Source: Streptomyces sp. 11x1
GTDB taxonomy: Bacteria > Actinomycetota > Actinomycetes > Streptomycetales > Streptomycetaceae
Assembly: GCF_032598905.1 (NCBI RefSeq)
Contig: NZ_CP122458.1
Location: forward strand, 6,597,001-6,661,000
Direction of reading: 5' to 3'
Length of the DNA: 64,000 nucleotides
The position numbers were made by a program, and so were the translations under genes. Position 1 is the stretch's first letter. The number at the start of each line of letters is the position of its first letter. This document shows, in pieces, positions 40,783 to 50,059 of the stretch. The notes below the pieces were generated by a model. That model was not told the DNA's origin, made no database searches, and saw only the letters and a list, made by a program, of their open reading frames with translations.

Positions 40783-41400
40783 ATGCGCACACGCACGCAC
40801 AGCAGGACCAAGTGGTACGCCGTCGGGGTCGGCCTCGCCACCACCGGAGCGCTCGTCCTCTCCAGTGGTGGCGCCACCGGCCACGGCTACACCGACCTTC
40901 CCGTCAGCCGGCAGAAGCTCTGTCAGAACGGCACCGTGACCAACTGCGGCGACATCCAGTGGGAACCGCAGAGCGTCGAGGGGCCGAAGGGCTTCCCGGG
41001 CTCAGGGCCGGCTGACGGCCAGATCTGCTCCGGCGGCAACAGCAGGTTCAACCAGCTCAACGCGTCCACGAAGCCGGGCGGCGGCGCCTGGCCCACCACC
41101 AGGGTGACGGGAGGTCAGAACTACACGTTCCGCTGGCAGTTCACGGCCATGCACGCCACCACCGACTTCAAGTACTACGTCACCAAGGCGGGCTGGAACC
41201 AGAACCACGCCCTGGCCCGCTCCGACCTCAACCTGACCCCGTTCTTCACCGTCCCCTACAACGGTCAGCGCCCCCCGTCCACGCTCTCCCACACGGGACG
41301 CCTGCCGTCCGGGCTGAGCGGCCGCCATGTGATCGTCGCCGTCTGGACGATCGCCGACACCACCAACGCGTTCTACGCCTGCTCGGACGTCACCTTCTGA
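40783..41400 (+). CDS. AA10 lytic polysaccharide monooxygenase (chitin-binding type)
   Basis: 205 residues from ATG 40783. After the signal peptide (MRTRTHSRTK...LSSGGATG) the mature protein begins with His34 (HGYTDLPVSRQKLC), as all LPMOs do. The second copper-brace His is His124 (FTAMHATTDFKYYV). C-terminal features FTVPYNGQRPPSTLSHTGRLPSGLSGRHVIVAVW fit AA10. It oxidises crystalline chitin or cellulose with copper and a reductant. In S. coelicolor the related gene near cslA (SCO2833) is linked to tip-glycan handling. A DasR-like site precedes it. Confidence 0.92.
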   Translation: MRTRTHSRTKWYAVGVGLATTGALVLSSGGATGHGYTDLPVSRQKLCQNGTVTNCGDIQWEPQSVEGPKGFPGSGPADGQICSGGNSRFNQLNASTKPGGGAWPTTRVTGGQNYTFRWQFTAMHATTDFKYYVTKAGWNQNHALARSDLNLTPFFTVPYNGQRPPSTLSHTGRLPSGLSGRHVIVAVWTIADTTNAFYACSDVTF

Positions 41401-41519
41401 GCGGCTTCCCCTCCGGCCCCGCCAGTTCTGAGGATCCCTTGAGCTGCGCGGGGCCCCCACCCGGGTACGTTCCCCTCACGCCACCGACCAGGGTGGCGGC
41501 CGGACTTCGGGGGAACATC

Positions 41520-41990
41520 ATGGACGTCTTCTTCTACCTCATTCCCACGGTCATGATGACCTTCATCGGGTTCATGGCCTACCGCGTGCTGAGCCGCTGG
41601 CTGCGGATCCGCCGTGCCTGGAACAGCGGACTGACGGCCGAGGCACGCTGTCTGAAGGCGTTCACGACGGTCAGCAAGGGCGCGGGGGATCACAGCTCGG
41701 TGCACACCACGATCCACCACGTGTACGAGTTCAGCACCCATGACGGCCGCCGGATCCGGTTCGAGGAGGAGGGTGGGCCCCTGACGACGGTCGAGGGCGA
41801 CTTCGTCAGCGTCCACTACACCGACGGCCCGAACGTGGTGGCCACCGCCCACGCCCCCGGCGAGCGGGTCAAGCAGGCGGCGGCCGGTGTCGGCCTCCTC
41901 GCCTTCCTCGGGGTGGCCTTCGCGTTCTGTGTCTTCTTCATGGTCACCTACCACCAGTTCTCGACGGACCCGTCGTTCCCGACGCCGTGA
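41520..41990 (+). CDS. DUF3592 domain membrane protein
   Basis: 156 residues from ATG 41520. A transmembrane helix at about 4-22, an extracytosolic or cytosolic beta-domain with TAEARCLKAF..., HHVYEFSTHDGRRIRFEE and VSVHYTDGPNVVATAH, and a second helix near 118-142. This fits DUF3592. The function is unknown. The 3' end lies 40 bases upstream of the acyl-CoA synthetase gene, and the two might be co-transcribed. Confidence 0.75.
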   Translation: MDVFFYLIPTVMMTFIGFMAYRVLSRWLRIRRAWNSGLTAEARCLKAFTTVSKGAGDHSSVHTTIHHVYEFSTHDGRRIRFEEEGGPLTTVEGDFVSVHYTDGPNVVATAHAPGERVKQAAAGVGLLAFLGVAFAFCVFFMVTYHQFSTDPSFPTP

Positions 41991-42030
41991 CCCTCCTCAA
42001 CTGACGGCATGTCAACTACCGTGCGCCGAC

Positions 42031-43677
42031 ATGGAGTCCACGAGGCGCACGGTCGCACAGCTCGTCGCCGACCGGTGGGGCGACCACCGGCCCGGGCTGT
42101 GGTTCGAGGAACAGGTCCTGACCCACCACGAGGTCGCCGCCGCGGCCGCCGCCCGCGCGGCCCTGCTCGCCGACCTCCTGCCACCGGACGCCCATCCGCA
42201 CATCGGCGTCCTCCTCGACAACACCCCTGAGTTCGCGCTCTGGTTGAGCGCGGCGGCCCTGGCGGGCGCCGCAGTCGCCGGTGTCAACCCCACCCGACGG
42301 GGCCCCGAACTGGCCCGCGACATCCTGCACACCGAGTGCCGCCTGCTGATCACCGAACGGGCCCACCTCCCGCTCCTCGACGGCCTCGAACTCCCCGGCG
42401 TACGCGTCCTGGTGACGGACACCGAGCCCTACACCGACCTCCTCGCCCCGTACGCGGGCGCCGAGCCCGACCCCACCCGGGCCACCCCCGCCGACCGTCT
42501 CCTCCTCTACTTCACCTCCGGTTCCACCGGCGCGCCCAAGGCCGCGATCTGCTCCCAGGGGCGGCTCGCGGCGGCCGGACGGGCACTGGTGGACCGCTTC
42601 GGGGTGCGGCGGGACGACGTGCACTACGTCTGCATGCCGATGTTCCACGGCAACGCGGTCATCGCCGACTGGGCCCCCGCCCTGGTCGCCGGGGCCGGCG
42701 TCGCCCTGCGCCGCCGGTTCTCCGCCTCCGGCTTCCTGGACGACGTACGGGCCTACCGGGCCACATACTTCACCTACGTCGGCCGGGCCGTGCAGTACCT
42801 CCTCGCCACCGAGCCCCGCCCCGACGACCGGGACACACCGCTGCGCATGGGCTTCGGCACGGAGGCTGGCGCGGTGGACGCGGCGGCGTTCGAGGAACGG
42901 TTCGGGGTGCGGCTGGTGGAGGGGTACGGGTCGTCCGAGGGCGGGGCGGCGATCCAGCGCACGCCCGGGGCGCCGCCGGGCGCGATCGGACGGGCGGCAC
43001 CCGGCGACGACCTCGCGGTGGTGGACCCCGAGACCCGGAAGGAGTGCCCGCCGGCCCTCTTCGGCGACGACGGCCGACTGCTCAACGGCACCGACGCGAT
43101 AGGGGAGTTGGTCAACCGGGGCCCCAACCCTTTCGAGGGCTACTGGCGCAACCCGGAGGCGGACGCCGCCCGCCGCCGCGACGGCTGGTACTGGACCGGC
43201 GACCTCTTCTACCGCGACACCGACGGCTTCCTCTACTTCGCAGGCCGCACCGACGACCGTCTCCGCGTCGACAGCGAGAACCTCGCCGCCGCCGTCATCG
43301 AGAACATCCTCGCCCGCTACGAGGGCGCCGAGGCCGTTGCCGTGTACGCGGTCCCCGACCCGGTCGCCGGGGACCAGGTCATGGCCACCGTCGCCGGCAC
43401 CTTCGACCCCTGCCGCTTCGCCGAGTTCCTGCTGTCCCAGCCCGACCTGGGCACGAAGATGACCCCGCGCTTCGTCCGGGTCGTCCGGTCCATGCCGGTC
43501 ACCGCCACCAACAAGATCCAGCGCGCCACCCTCCGCCGCGAGGGCTTCCGCTGCCCCGACCCGGTCTGGTGGCGCCCGCCCGGGAAGTGGGCGTACCGCA
43601 AGTTCTCGGCGGTGGACCTCGCGCGACTGGTGACGGAGTACCGGGCGCGCGGACGGGAGGACCTGCTGACGAGGTAG
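42031..43677 (+). CDS. AMP-dependent acyl-CoA synthetase
   Basis: 548 residues from ATG 42031. ANL superfamily motifs: LLYFTSGSTGAPKAAICS (P-loop), MPMFHGNAVIADW, VEGYGSSEGG, GWYWTGDLFYRDTDGFLYFAGRTDDRLRVDSENLAAAVIENIL (hinge and A8) and TATNKIQRATLR (A10 Lys). It activates a carboxylic acid, probably a fatty or related acid, with ATP and then CoA. The substrate cannot be read from sequence. Cytosolic. It stands between a DUF3592 gene and a two-component system. Confidence 0.9.
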   Translation: MESTRRTVAQLVADRWGDHRPGLWFEEQVLTHHEVAAAAAARAALLADLLPPDAHPHIGVLLDNTPEFALWLSAAALAGAAVAGVNPTRRGPELARDILHTECRLLITERAHLPLLDGLELPGVRVLVTDTEPYTDLLAPYAGAEPDPTRATPADRLLLYFTSGSTGAPKAAICSQGRLAAAGRALVDRFGVRRDDVHYVCMPMFHGNAVIADWAPALVAGAGVALRRRFSASGFLDDVRAYRATYFTYVGRAVQYLLATEPRPDDRDTPLRMGFGTEAGAVDAAAFEERFGVRLVEGYGSSEGGAAIQRTPGAPPGAIGRAAPGDDLAVVDPETRKECPPALFGDDGRLLNGTDAIGELVNRGPNPFEGYWRNPEADAARRRDGWYWTGDLFYRDTDGFLYFAGRTDDRLRVDSENLAAAVIENILARYEGAEAVAVYAVPDPVAGDQVMATVAGTFDPCRFAEFLLSQPDLGTKMTPRFVRVVRSMPVTATNKIQRATLRREGFRCPDPVWWRPPGKWAYRKFSAVDLARLVTEYRARGREDLLTR

Positions 43678-43748
43678 GGCCGGCCCTACCTCCCGAACAC
43701 CACCTGGGCGTATGGCCGCCGCCGGCAACCCCCGCCTACCGTGACCCC

Positions 43749-44987
43749 ATGATCCGAACGGTCGTACGGGATGTGCCGCGCGCGGTGGCCTACCTGCTGA
43801 GCGGTGTCCTTCTCGGCGCCACGCTGCTGGTGGTGCTCCTGGTCCTGGGCGCCCTCGGCCTCGCCCTGGCCCCCGTCCTCGTGGGCCTGCCGCTGCTCGC
43901 CGTGGCCGTCCTGTCGGGCATCCCCGTCGGCGCCCTCGAACGACGACGGCTCGCCCTCACCCGCACCCCGCCGCCGCCCGACCCGCACGCCACCCCGGCC
44001 GAACCCGGTCTCGCCGCCTGGGCCCGGCTGCGGCTGACCGAGCGGTCGACCTGGCGTGAGCTGGCGTACACCGCCCTGTTCGCGTTCGTGCTGTGGCCGT
44101 TGGACGTGGTCGTGCTGTTCGTCGCGCTGGTCGTGCCCGCGGCGATGGTCGCGGCGCCCGTGCAACTGGCGACGACCAGCAGCACGAGCGGTGACGCGCG
44201 CATCGCCAAGCTCTGGCTGATCGACTCCTACGGCCAGGCCCTGCTGTGCACGGCCGCCGGAGTCGTCCTCCTCCTCGCGCTGCTGTGGCCCCTGGTCCGG
44301 TACGCCCGACTGCGCGCCGCGCTCGCCCGACTGCTGCTCGCGCCGAGCGAGGCGGAGGCGGAACGGCGCCTGGGCGAGGTGACCCGGTCGCGCGCCCGCC
44401 TGGTGGCGGCCTTCGAGGCCGAGCGGCGCCGCATCGAGCGCGATCTGCACGACGGGGCCCAGCAGCGCCTGGTGTCCCTGAGCATGACCCTGGGCCTGGC
44501 CCGGCTCGACGCCCCACCGGAACTGGCCGACCGGCTCGCCGCCGCCCACCGGGAGGCCGACCGGGTCCTCGGCGAACTACGGGAGTTGATCCACGGCATC
44601 CATCCCCAGGTGCTGGCCGACTACGGCCTCCCGGACGCCCTCGCCGACGCGGCCGACCGGTCCGCCGTCCCCGTGGAACTGGACGTGGACCTGCCCCGCT
44701 TCGCCGAGTCCGTGGAATCGGCCGCCTACTTCGCCGTCCGTGAGGCGCTCGCCAACATCGGTCGCCACAGCGGGGCGGAGCGCGCGTGGATCACCGGGCG
44801 GTACACCGACGGACGGCTGCGGGTGGAGGTGCGCGACGACGGCACGGGAGGCGCCGACCCCGCACGGGGCACGGGGCTCACCGGGCTCGCCGACCGGCTC
44901 GCCGTGCTCGATGGGACACTGACCGTCCACAGCCCCGCCGGCGGCCCGACCGCCCTGTCCCTGGAGATCCCGTGCCCGCAGCGCTGA
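43749..44987 (+). CDS. NarL-type sensor histidine kinase
   Basis: 412 residues from ATG 43749. Four hydrophobic segments (about 15-35, 38-57, 100-140 and 160-180) form a membrane sensor of the actinobacterial DUF-sensor type. HisKA_3 follows: AFEAERRRIERDLHDGAQQRLVSLSMTLGLA with the phospho-His in RDLHDG. The HATPase has EALANIGRHSGAERA (N box) and EVRDDGTGGADPARGTGLTGLADRLAVLDG (G1 and G2). It overlaps the response regulator gene by 16 bases. The signal is unknown. Confidence 0.93.
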   Translation: MIRTVVRDVPRAVAYLLSGVLLGATLLVVLLVLGALGLALAPVLVGLPLLAVAVLSGIPVGALERRRLALTRTPPPPDPHATPAEPGLAAWARLRLTERSTWRELAYTALFAFVLWPLDVVVLFVALVVPAAMVAAPVQLATTSSTSGDARIAKLWLIDSYGQALLCTAAGVVLLLALLWPLVRYARLRAALARLLLAPSEAEAERRLGEVTRSRARLVAAFEAERRRIERDLHDGAQQRLVSLSMTLGLARLDAPPELADRLAAAHREADRVLGELRELIHGIHPQVLADYGLPDALADAADRSAVPVELDVDLPRFAESVESAAYFAVREALANIGRHSGAERAWITGRYTDGRLRVEVRDDGTGGADPARGTGLTGLADRLAVLDGTLTVHSPAGGPTALSLEIPCPQR

Positions 44988-45625
44988 AGATCGTGCTCGC
45001 CGAGGACAGCGTGCTGCTGCGGGAAGGGCTGGTCGGCGTCCTGACCCGCTTCGGCCACGAGGTCGTCGCGGCGGTCGGGGATGCGGAGTCGCTGGTCGCG
45101 GCCGTGCGGTCGTACGCCCCCGACCTGGTCGTCACCGACGTACGCATGCCGCCCGGCCTCACCGACGAGGGCCTGCGCGCCGCGCTCGCACTCCGCGCGG
45201 CGAACCCCGCCCTGCCGGTCCTCGTCCTCAGCCAGTACGTCCAACGGGCCTATGCCGCCGACCTGTTGGACACCGGGGACGGCACCGGCGTCGGCTATCT
45301 GCTCAAGGACCGCATCGGCCAGGTCGAACAGTTCGCGGAGGCGGTGGGGCGGGTCGCGGCCGGCGGCACGGTCGTCGACCCCGAGGTCGTACGGCAGCTG
45401 CTGCGGCGCCGGCGTGATCCGCTGGCGGCGCTCACCCCGCGCGAGCGGGAGGTGCTGGAGCTGGTCGCCGAGGGGAAGTCGAACGGGGCGATCGCCCGCG
45501 ACCTGGTCGTCACCGAGGCGGCCGTCGGCAAGCACATCGGCAACATCCTGGGCAAGCTGGACCTGCCGCCGGCGGAGGACACGCATCGGCGGGTGCTGGC
45601 CGTCCTCGCCTACCTGCGCGCGTAA
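44972..45625 (+). CDS. NarL/LuxR-type response regulator
   Basis: 217 residues from GTG 44972, inside the end of the kinase gene, with CTGGAG as ribosome-binding site. Receiver domain: KIVLAEDSVLLREGL (acidic pair), LVVTDVRMPPGLTDEG (phospho-Asp), VLVLSQYV and YLLKDRIG (Thr/Ser and Lys). LuxR HTH at about 150-205: LTPREREVLELVAEGKSNGAIARDLVVTEAAVGKHIGNILGKL. It is activated by the partner kinase and controls unknown targets. A hairpin shared with the convergent tRNA-Lys-2 follows. Confidence 0.93.
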   Translation: MPAALKIVLAEDSVLLREGLVGVLTRFGHEVVAAVGDAESLVAAVRSYAPDLVVTDVRMPPGLTDEGLRAALALRAANPALPVLVLSQYVQRAYAADLLDTGDGTGVGYLLKDRIGQVEQFAEAVGRVAAGGTVVDPEVVRQLLRRRRDPLAALTPREREVLELVAEGKSNGAIARDLVVTEAAVGKHIGNILGKLDLPPAEDTHRRVLAVLAYLRA

Positions 45626-45628
45626 CGC

Positions 45629-45660
45629 GGAAGGCCCCTCGCCGAAGCGAGGGGCCTTCC
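45629..45660. terminator. Bidirectional terminator between the response regulator and tRNA-Lys-2
   Basis: GGAAGGCCCCTCGC and GCGAGGGGCCTTCC form a 14-base perfect stem with a CGAA tetraloop. It serves the plus-strand regulator gene and the minus-strand tRNA. Confidence 0.85.
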
Positions 45661-45665
45661 TTCTG

Positions 45666-45739
45666 TGCGCCGCCAGGGACTCGAACCCCGGACCCGCTGA
45701 TTAAGAGTCAGCTGCTCTAACCAACTGAGCTAGCGGCGC
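45666..45739 (-). tRNA. tRNA-Lys (anticodon CTT), copy 2
   Basis: Identical over 74 bases to the tRNA genes at 37423 and 60139. Acceptor GCGCCGC/GCGGCGC, anticodon CTT. CCA not encoded. Its terminator hairpin is at 45629-45660. Confidence 0.97.
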
Positions 45740-45878
45740 AGACTCCGTCGCTCTTCCGCTTTCGCGGCTGGCGACAGAGAAAATACTACCTGGTCCGCAG
45801 GGGTGCCCTCGACCACTTAAACGTGAGCTGGATCTCTGCGGGATGTCGGGTGTCGGGAGTCGGGAGTCTCCTGCGTGT

Positions 45879-46637
45879 CTAGATCGCCAACGACAGCAGC
45901 ACCGGCGCCGCTCCCCGGTTCAGCGAGTTCGCCGCCGCCCGCAGCCGGTGCGCCTGCCGCAGCGGCAGGGACAGGGCGAGGCAGCCGACGGCGGAGCCCG
46001 CGGTGAGGGGGACGGCCGCGCAGACCGTGCCCGGCGCGTACTCCTGGAGGTCGAGGACCGGGACCGTGGGGGTCTGGGCGTCGAGTTTGCTCAGCAGCAC
46101 CTTCTCGTTGGTGATCGTACGGGCGGTGAGCCGGGCCGGGCGGTGCCGCGAGAGGTGGTCGCGGCGGCCGTTGAGGTCGAGCTGGCCCAGCAGGCCCTTG
46201 CCGAACGCGGTGGCATGGGCGGAGGAACGGAAGTCGACCCACTCGTGGACGGCGGGCATGGCCGGGCTGTCGGCCCAGCCGGTGACCTGGATCTCCCCGT
46301 CCAGATAGCGGGTGACGTAGACGGCCGCGCCCACGGAGTCGCGCAGCCGGTCGAGGGTGTGCTGGAGCTGCTCGCGCAGAGCCTGGTCATGACCCTGCGT
46401 GGAGCCCAGCCGGGCGAGTGCGGCACCGGTGACATAGGCGCCGTCGGTGGTCTGTTCCACGTACCCCTCGCGACGCAGCATTCGCAGGAGCGCGGTCAAC
46501 CGCTCACTGTCGACGCCGGTGCGACGGGCGATCTCGGCGTCGGCGACGCCACCTGCGTGCCGCGCCACCGTCTCCAGGACGCGCAGCGCGTCCTGGGCCG
46601 AGTGGTACGGCGCGGTCGGCTCGTGCTTGAGCGCCAC
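45879..46637 (-). CDS. IclR-family transcriptional regulator
   Basis: 252 residues from GTG 46637, with GGGGGAA upstream. The N-terminal winged HTH is DALRVLETVARHAGGVADAEIARRTGVDSERLTALLRMLRREGYVEQT, with an unusual EIARRTGVDSERLTALL recognition helix. The C-terminal effector domain has VGAAVYVTRYLDGEIQVTGW, SSAHATAFGKGLLGQL and a Cys-containing GTVCAAVPLTAG. The frame continues further upstream but without coding quality. It follows the ehuA-type gene on the same strand and most likely controls the transporter and the catabolic genes. A palindrome lies at 46774. Confidence 0.88.
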   Translation of the reverse strand: MALKHEPTAPYHSAQDALRVLETVARHAGGVADAEIARRTGVDSERLTALLRMLRREGYVEQTTDGAYVTGAALARLGSTQGHDQALREQLQHTLDRLRDSVGAAVYVTRYLDGEIQVTGWADSPAMPAVHEWVDFRSSAHATAFGKGLLGQLDLNGRRDHLSRHRPARLTARTITNEKVLLSKLDAQTPTVPVLDLQEYAPGTVCAAVPLTAGSAVGCLALSLPLRQAHRLRAAANSLNRGAAPVLLSLAI

Positions 46638-46773
46638 GGTTTCCCCCTGCGCTTCTCGGGCCGTTTTTCGGACAGCTTGCCGTGTCCCACGATACGGGCC
46701 AAGAAGCGTACGTGGAGGGGTTGTTCGCGAGAAAATGCCGGTATCACCGGGCCTCCCAACAGCCGGACCAGCA

Positions 46774-46791
46774 CTCTGGCACATGCCAGAG
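46774..46791. promoter_or_regulatory. Palindrome CTCTGGCA-CA-TGCCAGAG
   Basis: Eight-base perfect arms around a 2-base centre, 61 bases downstream of the ATPase gene stop and 137 bases upstream of the IclR start. It could be the IclR operator, or a weak terminator of the transporter operon. Confidence 0.45.
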
Positions 46792-46851
46792 GCATGGCCC
46801 GGCAGATGGACCTCGGGTGTTCCCGCGTGATCAGTCGTTCACGTGCCGTAG

Positions 46852-47649
46852 TCAGAGGACGGCGCCGAGGAATTCCCGCGTACGTTCGTGCGACGGATCG
46901 CCGAAGATCTTCTCGGGGCTGCCCGACTCGATCACCTGGCCAGAATCGAACATCAGAACTTGATCCGAGATGTCCCGGGCGAAGTTCATCTCGTGGGTCA
47001 CGCAGAGCATCGTGATGTCGGTGGTGCGGGCGATGTCCCTGAGCAGGTCGAGCACGCCCGCGACCAGCTCGGGATCGAGCGCGGACGTCACCTCGTCGAG
47101 GAGCAGCACCTGCGGGCGCATAGCCAGGGCCCGTGCGATGGCCACCCGCTGCTGCTGCCCGCCGGAGAGCTGGGTCGGGTACGCGTCGCACTTGTCGGCG
47201 AGCCCGACCATGTCGAGCAGTTCCCGGGCCCGCGCCTCGGCCTCGTCCTTGGAGAGCCCGAGGACGGTGACGGGCGCCTCGGTGATGTTCCGCAGCACCT
47301 TCATGTTGGGGAAGAGGTTGAACTGCTGGAACACCATCCCGATGTTCTTGCGGACCTCACGGCACTGCTTCTCGCTCGCCGGGAACAGCCGCTGCCCGCC
47401 GACGGTGATCGTGCCCTCGTCGGGCTTGGTCAGGGTCATCAGCAGGCGCAGGATCGTCGTCTTGCCGGAGCCGGACGGGCCGATCAGCGTGACGTGCTTG
47501 CCCGCGTCGACGGAGAAGTCCAGCCGGTCGAGGACGGTGTTGCTGCCGAATCGTTTGGTCACGTTCTCGAAGCGGATCAGCTCGCTCGTGTCCGCCACGC
47601 GCTCGCCGGGCGACTCGGGTTCTTTCATCAGCGGGGTGTCAGCGGACAA
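46852..47649 (-). CDS. ehuA: Polar amino acid / ectoine-type ABC transporter ATP-binding subunit (EhuA-like)
   Basis: 265 residues from ATG 47649 (an ATG seven codons in is an alternative). ABC motifs: [16 protein letters not shown] (Walker A), [15 protein letters not shown] (Q-loop), [20 protein letters not shown] (signature), [14 protein letters not shown] (Walker B) and CVTHEMNFA (H-switch). The GlnQ/HisP/EhuA subgroup is clear. The start overlaps the permease stop by 11 bases. It completes an operon in the order substrate-binding protein, permease, permease, ATPase. Confidence 0.9.
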   Translation of the reverse strand: MSADTPLMKEPESPGERVADTSELIRFENVTKRFGSNTVLDRLDFSVDAGKHVTLIGPSGSGKTTILRLLMTLTKPDEGTITVGGQRLFPASEKQCREVRKNIGMVFQQFNLFPNMKVLRNITEAPVTVLGLSKDEAEARARELLDMVGLADKCDAYPTQLSGGQQQRVAIARALAMRPQVLLLDEVTSALDPELVAGVLDLLRDIARTTDITMLCVTHEMNFARDISDQVLMFDSGQVIESGSPEKIFGDPSHERTREFLGAVL

Positions 47650-48289
47650 GGCGTCGCTCCAGGGTTCGCAGAATCAGGGAGGCCGAATAGGAGATGAGGA
47701 TGAAGGCCACCCCGATGACGGTCAGGGGCTCGGTGAAGCGGAAGGTCTCCTGGGCGTAGAGCCGTGCCTCGCTCAGCATCTCCGGGACCGTGATCACCAT
47801 CAGGATCGGAGTGTCCTTGAGCATCGAGATCACGTAGTTGCCCAGCGCGGGCACCACCCGGCGGACCGCCTGCGGCAGGATCACCACCGTCCAGGTGCGT
47901 CGCAGCGGCAGGTTCAACGCCGTGGCCGCCTCCCACTGGCCCGTCGGCACCGCCTCGATACCGGCCCGGTAGACCTGCATCGTGTACGTCGAGTAGTGCA
48001 GGCCGATCGCGAAGACGCCCGTGGTCAGCGCCGAGAAGGTCAGACCCCACTCCGGCAGTACGTAGAAGAGGAAGAACAGCTGGACCAGCAGGGGAGTGTT
48101 CCGGATGAACTCCGTGACCACGCCCACCGGCCAGCTCACCCAGCGGGTCGGCGTCCGCACCAGCAGCGCCCACACCAGGCCGAGCAGGAAGGAGACGACC
48201 GAACCCAGGGCCAGCGCCTGCAGCGTGACCAGCAGTCCGTCCCGGAAGTGCGGCAGGAAGTCGGTGACAGCGTTCCAGTCCCAGTTCAT
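47639..48289 (-). CDS. ehuD: ABC transporter permease (EhuD-like)
   Basis: 216 residues from ATG 48289, overlapping the previous stop by one base (TGATG). About five membrane helices. The polar amino acid permease signature appears as [20 protein letters not shown] and [23 protein letters not shown], with [22 protein letters not shown] as the EAA loop that meets the ATPase. It pairs with the other permease to form the channel. Confidence 0.9.
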   Translation of the reverse strand: MNWDWNAVTDFLPHFRDGLLVTLQALALGSVVSFLLGLVWALLVRTPTRWVSWPVGVVTEFIRNTPLLVQLFFLFYVLPEWGLTFSALTTGVFAIGLHYSTYTMQVYRAGIEAVPTGQWEAATALNLPLRRTWTVVILPQAVRRVVPALGNYVISMLKDTPILMVITVPEMLSEARLYAQETFRFTEPLTVIGVAFILISYSASLILRTLERRLVR

Positions 48290-49005
48290 CAGGCACCACC
48301 TCCCGCGCCCGCGCCCTCGGGGACACGCGCCGACGGCACAGCCGCCTTCCTCACCGGGGCCTTGCCCACCCCGGCCTTCAACCGCCGCTCCAGCGCCCGC
48401 ATGGCCCGGGTCAGCAGGAAGGCGATCACGAAGTAGATGAGCAGCAGATACGCGTAGATCTCCACGCTCTCCTGGAGCGCCAGCCGCACCAGGCTGCCGC
48501 TGAACGCCAGGTCGCCCATGCCCATGACCGACACCAGCGCCGTGCCCTTGAGGAGTTCGACCACCAGGTTGGCGAAGGGCGGGATCATCTCGGGGACCGC
48601 CTGCGGCAGCAGGATCAGCCGCATCCGCTGCCACGGGGTGAAGCTCAGCGCGATACCGCCCTCGCGCTGCGCCGGATCCACCGCGGTCAGGGCGCCGCGC
48701 ACGATCTCGGCGCCGTACGCCCCGTACGTCAGTCCGAGGGCGAGGACGCCCGCCCACATCGGGACGAGCTGCCAGCCGAAGGCAAGCGGCAGCACGAAGT
48801 ACACCCAGAAGATCATGATCAGCGCGGAGGTACCGCGGAACACCTCGGTGTAGAGGCCCGCGACGAAGCGGACGATCCAGCGCCGGTGGGTGCGGGCGAC
48901 CCCGACCACGAAGGAGACGGCCGTGGCCAGCAGCGCGCCGAACACCAGCAGCTGGAGGGTGACCCAGACACCGCGCAGTACCAGTTCCCAGAGTCCCGGT
49001 GTCAT
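48289..49005 (-). CDS. ehuC: ABC transporter permease (EhuC-like)
   Basis: 238 residues from ATG 49005, overlapping the end of the substrate-binding protein gene (ATGA). Five membrane helices; [21 protein letters not shown] and the [23 protein letters not shown] signature, [27 protein letters not shown] loop. The C-terminus is a basic and Gly-rich cytosolic tail ([21 protein letters not shown]). It is the second half of the transmembrane channel. Confidence 0.9.
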   Translation of the reverse strand: MTPGLWELVLRGVWVTLQLLVFGALLATAVSFVVGVARTHRRWIVRFVAGLYTEVFRGTSALIMIFWVYFVLPLAFGWQLVPMWAGVLALGLTYGAYGAEIVRGALTAVDPAQREGGIALSFTPWQRMRLILLPQAVPEMIPPFANLVVELLKGTALVSVMGMGDLAFSGSLVRLALQESVEIYAYLLLIYFVIAFLLTRAMRALERRLKAGVGKAPVRKAAVPSARVPEGAGAGGGA

Positions 49006-49925
49006 GCGCGACAGAGCTCCTTCGTGGTCAGGTCGGTCATCTCGGCCTTGGTGAACCCGAAGGGCCGCAGCACCCGCAGCAGTTCGCCGCTCTCCTTCAT
49101 CTTCCGCAGCTCGACGTTGAAGGCGTCCCGCAGCCGGGTCTCGGTCGGCCGGAACGCGAAGCCCGCGCCGTCCACCCGCGGCTTGCCGTCGACGAGCGCG
49201 GCGAAGGGCTTCGTGGCCTCCGTCGTGCGGGACTTCTTGACCACCTCGCGGGTGGTCAGCGAGGTCCCCGCGAACACGTCGACCCGGCCCGCCTCCACGG
49301 CGTTCAGCCCGGCCACCTGGTCGGGCACGATGACGATGTCGCTCTCGGAGTACCCGGCCTCGACGGCGTGCGTGATCTGCGCGTACCCCGACCCCGTGGC
49401 GAACTTCGCCTTGGCCCGGATCACGTCCGCGTAGTCGTTGAGCCCCTTCGGATTGCCCTTCCGTACGACGAACGCGTCCAGCATCTGGTGGTCGGGCTCG
49501 GAGAAGATGACCTCCGCGCAGCGCTCGGGGTTGATGTACATCCCGGCCGACACGACATCGAACTGCTGGGAGTTCAGCCCGGGTATGAGTGACCCGAACT
49601 CGGTGGGCACGGGCTGGACCCGCTCCACGCCGAGCCGCTTGAAGATGACCCTGGCCACTTCCGGCCCCTCGCCGGTCAGCTCTCCGTCGGTGTCGATGTA
49701 GCCGAACGGGATCTCGCCCGCGATACCGAGCCTGACGACGCCCTGCGCCCGCAGCCGGTCCAGCAGCTCACCCCCCTCCGTGCCGGAGGCCGTGGCCACC
49801 CTGCTGCACCCGGCGGCGCCCAGCGCGCCCGCCGTGGCGAGCGCGGAGGCGCCGACGAGCAGGGACCGGCGGCTGGGGTCGCGTGTCTTCCCGGTTCTCC
49901 CGGAGGTCTTCGTTGCTGGAGCCAT
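49002..49925 (-). CDS. ehuB: ABC transporter substrate-binding lipoprotein (EhuB-like)
   Basis: 307 residues from ATG 49925. A Tat-type lipoprotein signal (RRSLLVGASALATAGALGAAGC, lipid Cys40) is followed by the SBP_bac_3 fold: GVVRLGIAGEIPFGYID, GEGPEVARVIFKRLGV, NSQQFDVVSAGMYINPERC and IVIVPDQVAGLNAVEAGRVDVFAGT. The profile matches EhuB proteins that bind ectoine/hydroxyectoine or polar amino acids. Actual ligand unknown; the neighbouring amidase and isomerases argue for an acid or amide compound. Divergent from DUF3830. Confidence 0.88.
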   Translation of the reverse strand: MAPATKTSGRTGKTRDPSRRSLLVGASALATAGALGAAGCSRVATASGTEGGELLDRLRAQGVVRLGIAGEIPFGYIDTDGELTGEGPEVARVIFKRLGVERVQPVPTEFGSLIPGLNSQQFDVVSAGMYINPERCAEVIFSEPDHQMLDAFVVRKGNPKGLNDYADVIRAKAKFATGSGYAQITHAVEAGYSESDIVIVPDQVAGLNAVEAGRVDVFAGTSLTTREVVKKSRTTEATKPFAALVDGKPRVDGAGFAFRPTETRLRDAFNVELRKMKESGELLRVLRPFGFTKAEMTDLTTKELCRA

Positions 49926-50059
49926 GGGCGCGCGGCTACCCGACCCGATGCGATGTATTCACGTCACCGCGGAGCCCTTCACGACCCCCGCACACACCCG
50001 GGCCGGGCCCTGCCGCCCCTCGGAGGCACCCTTGACCCCGACGGCACCATGGAAGACAT

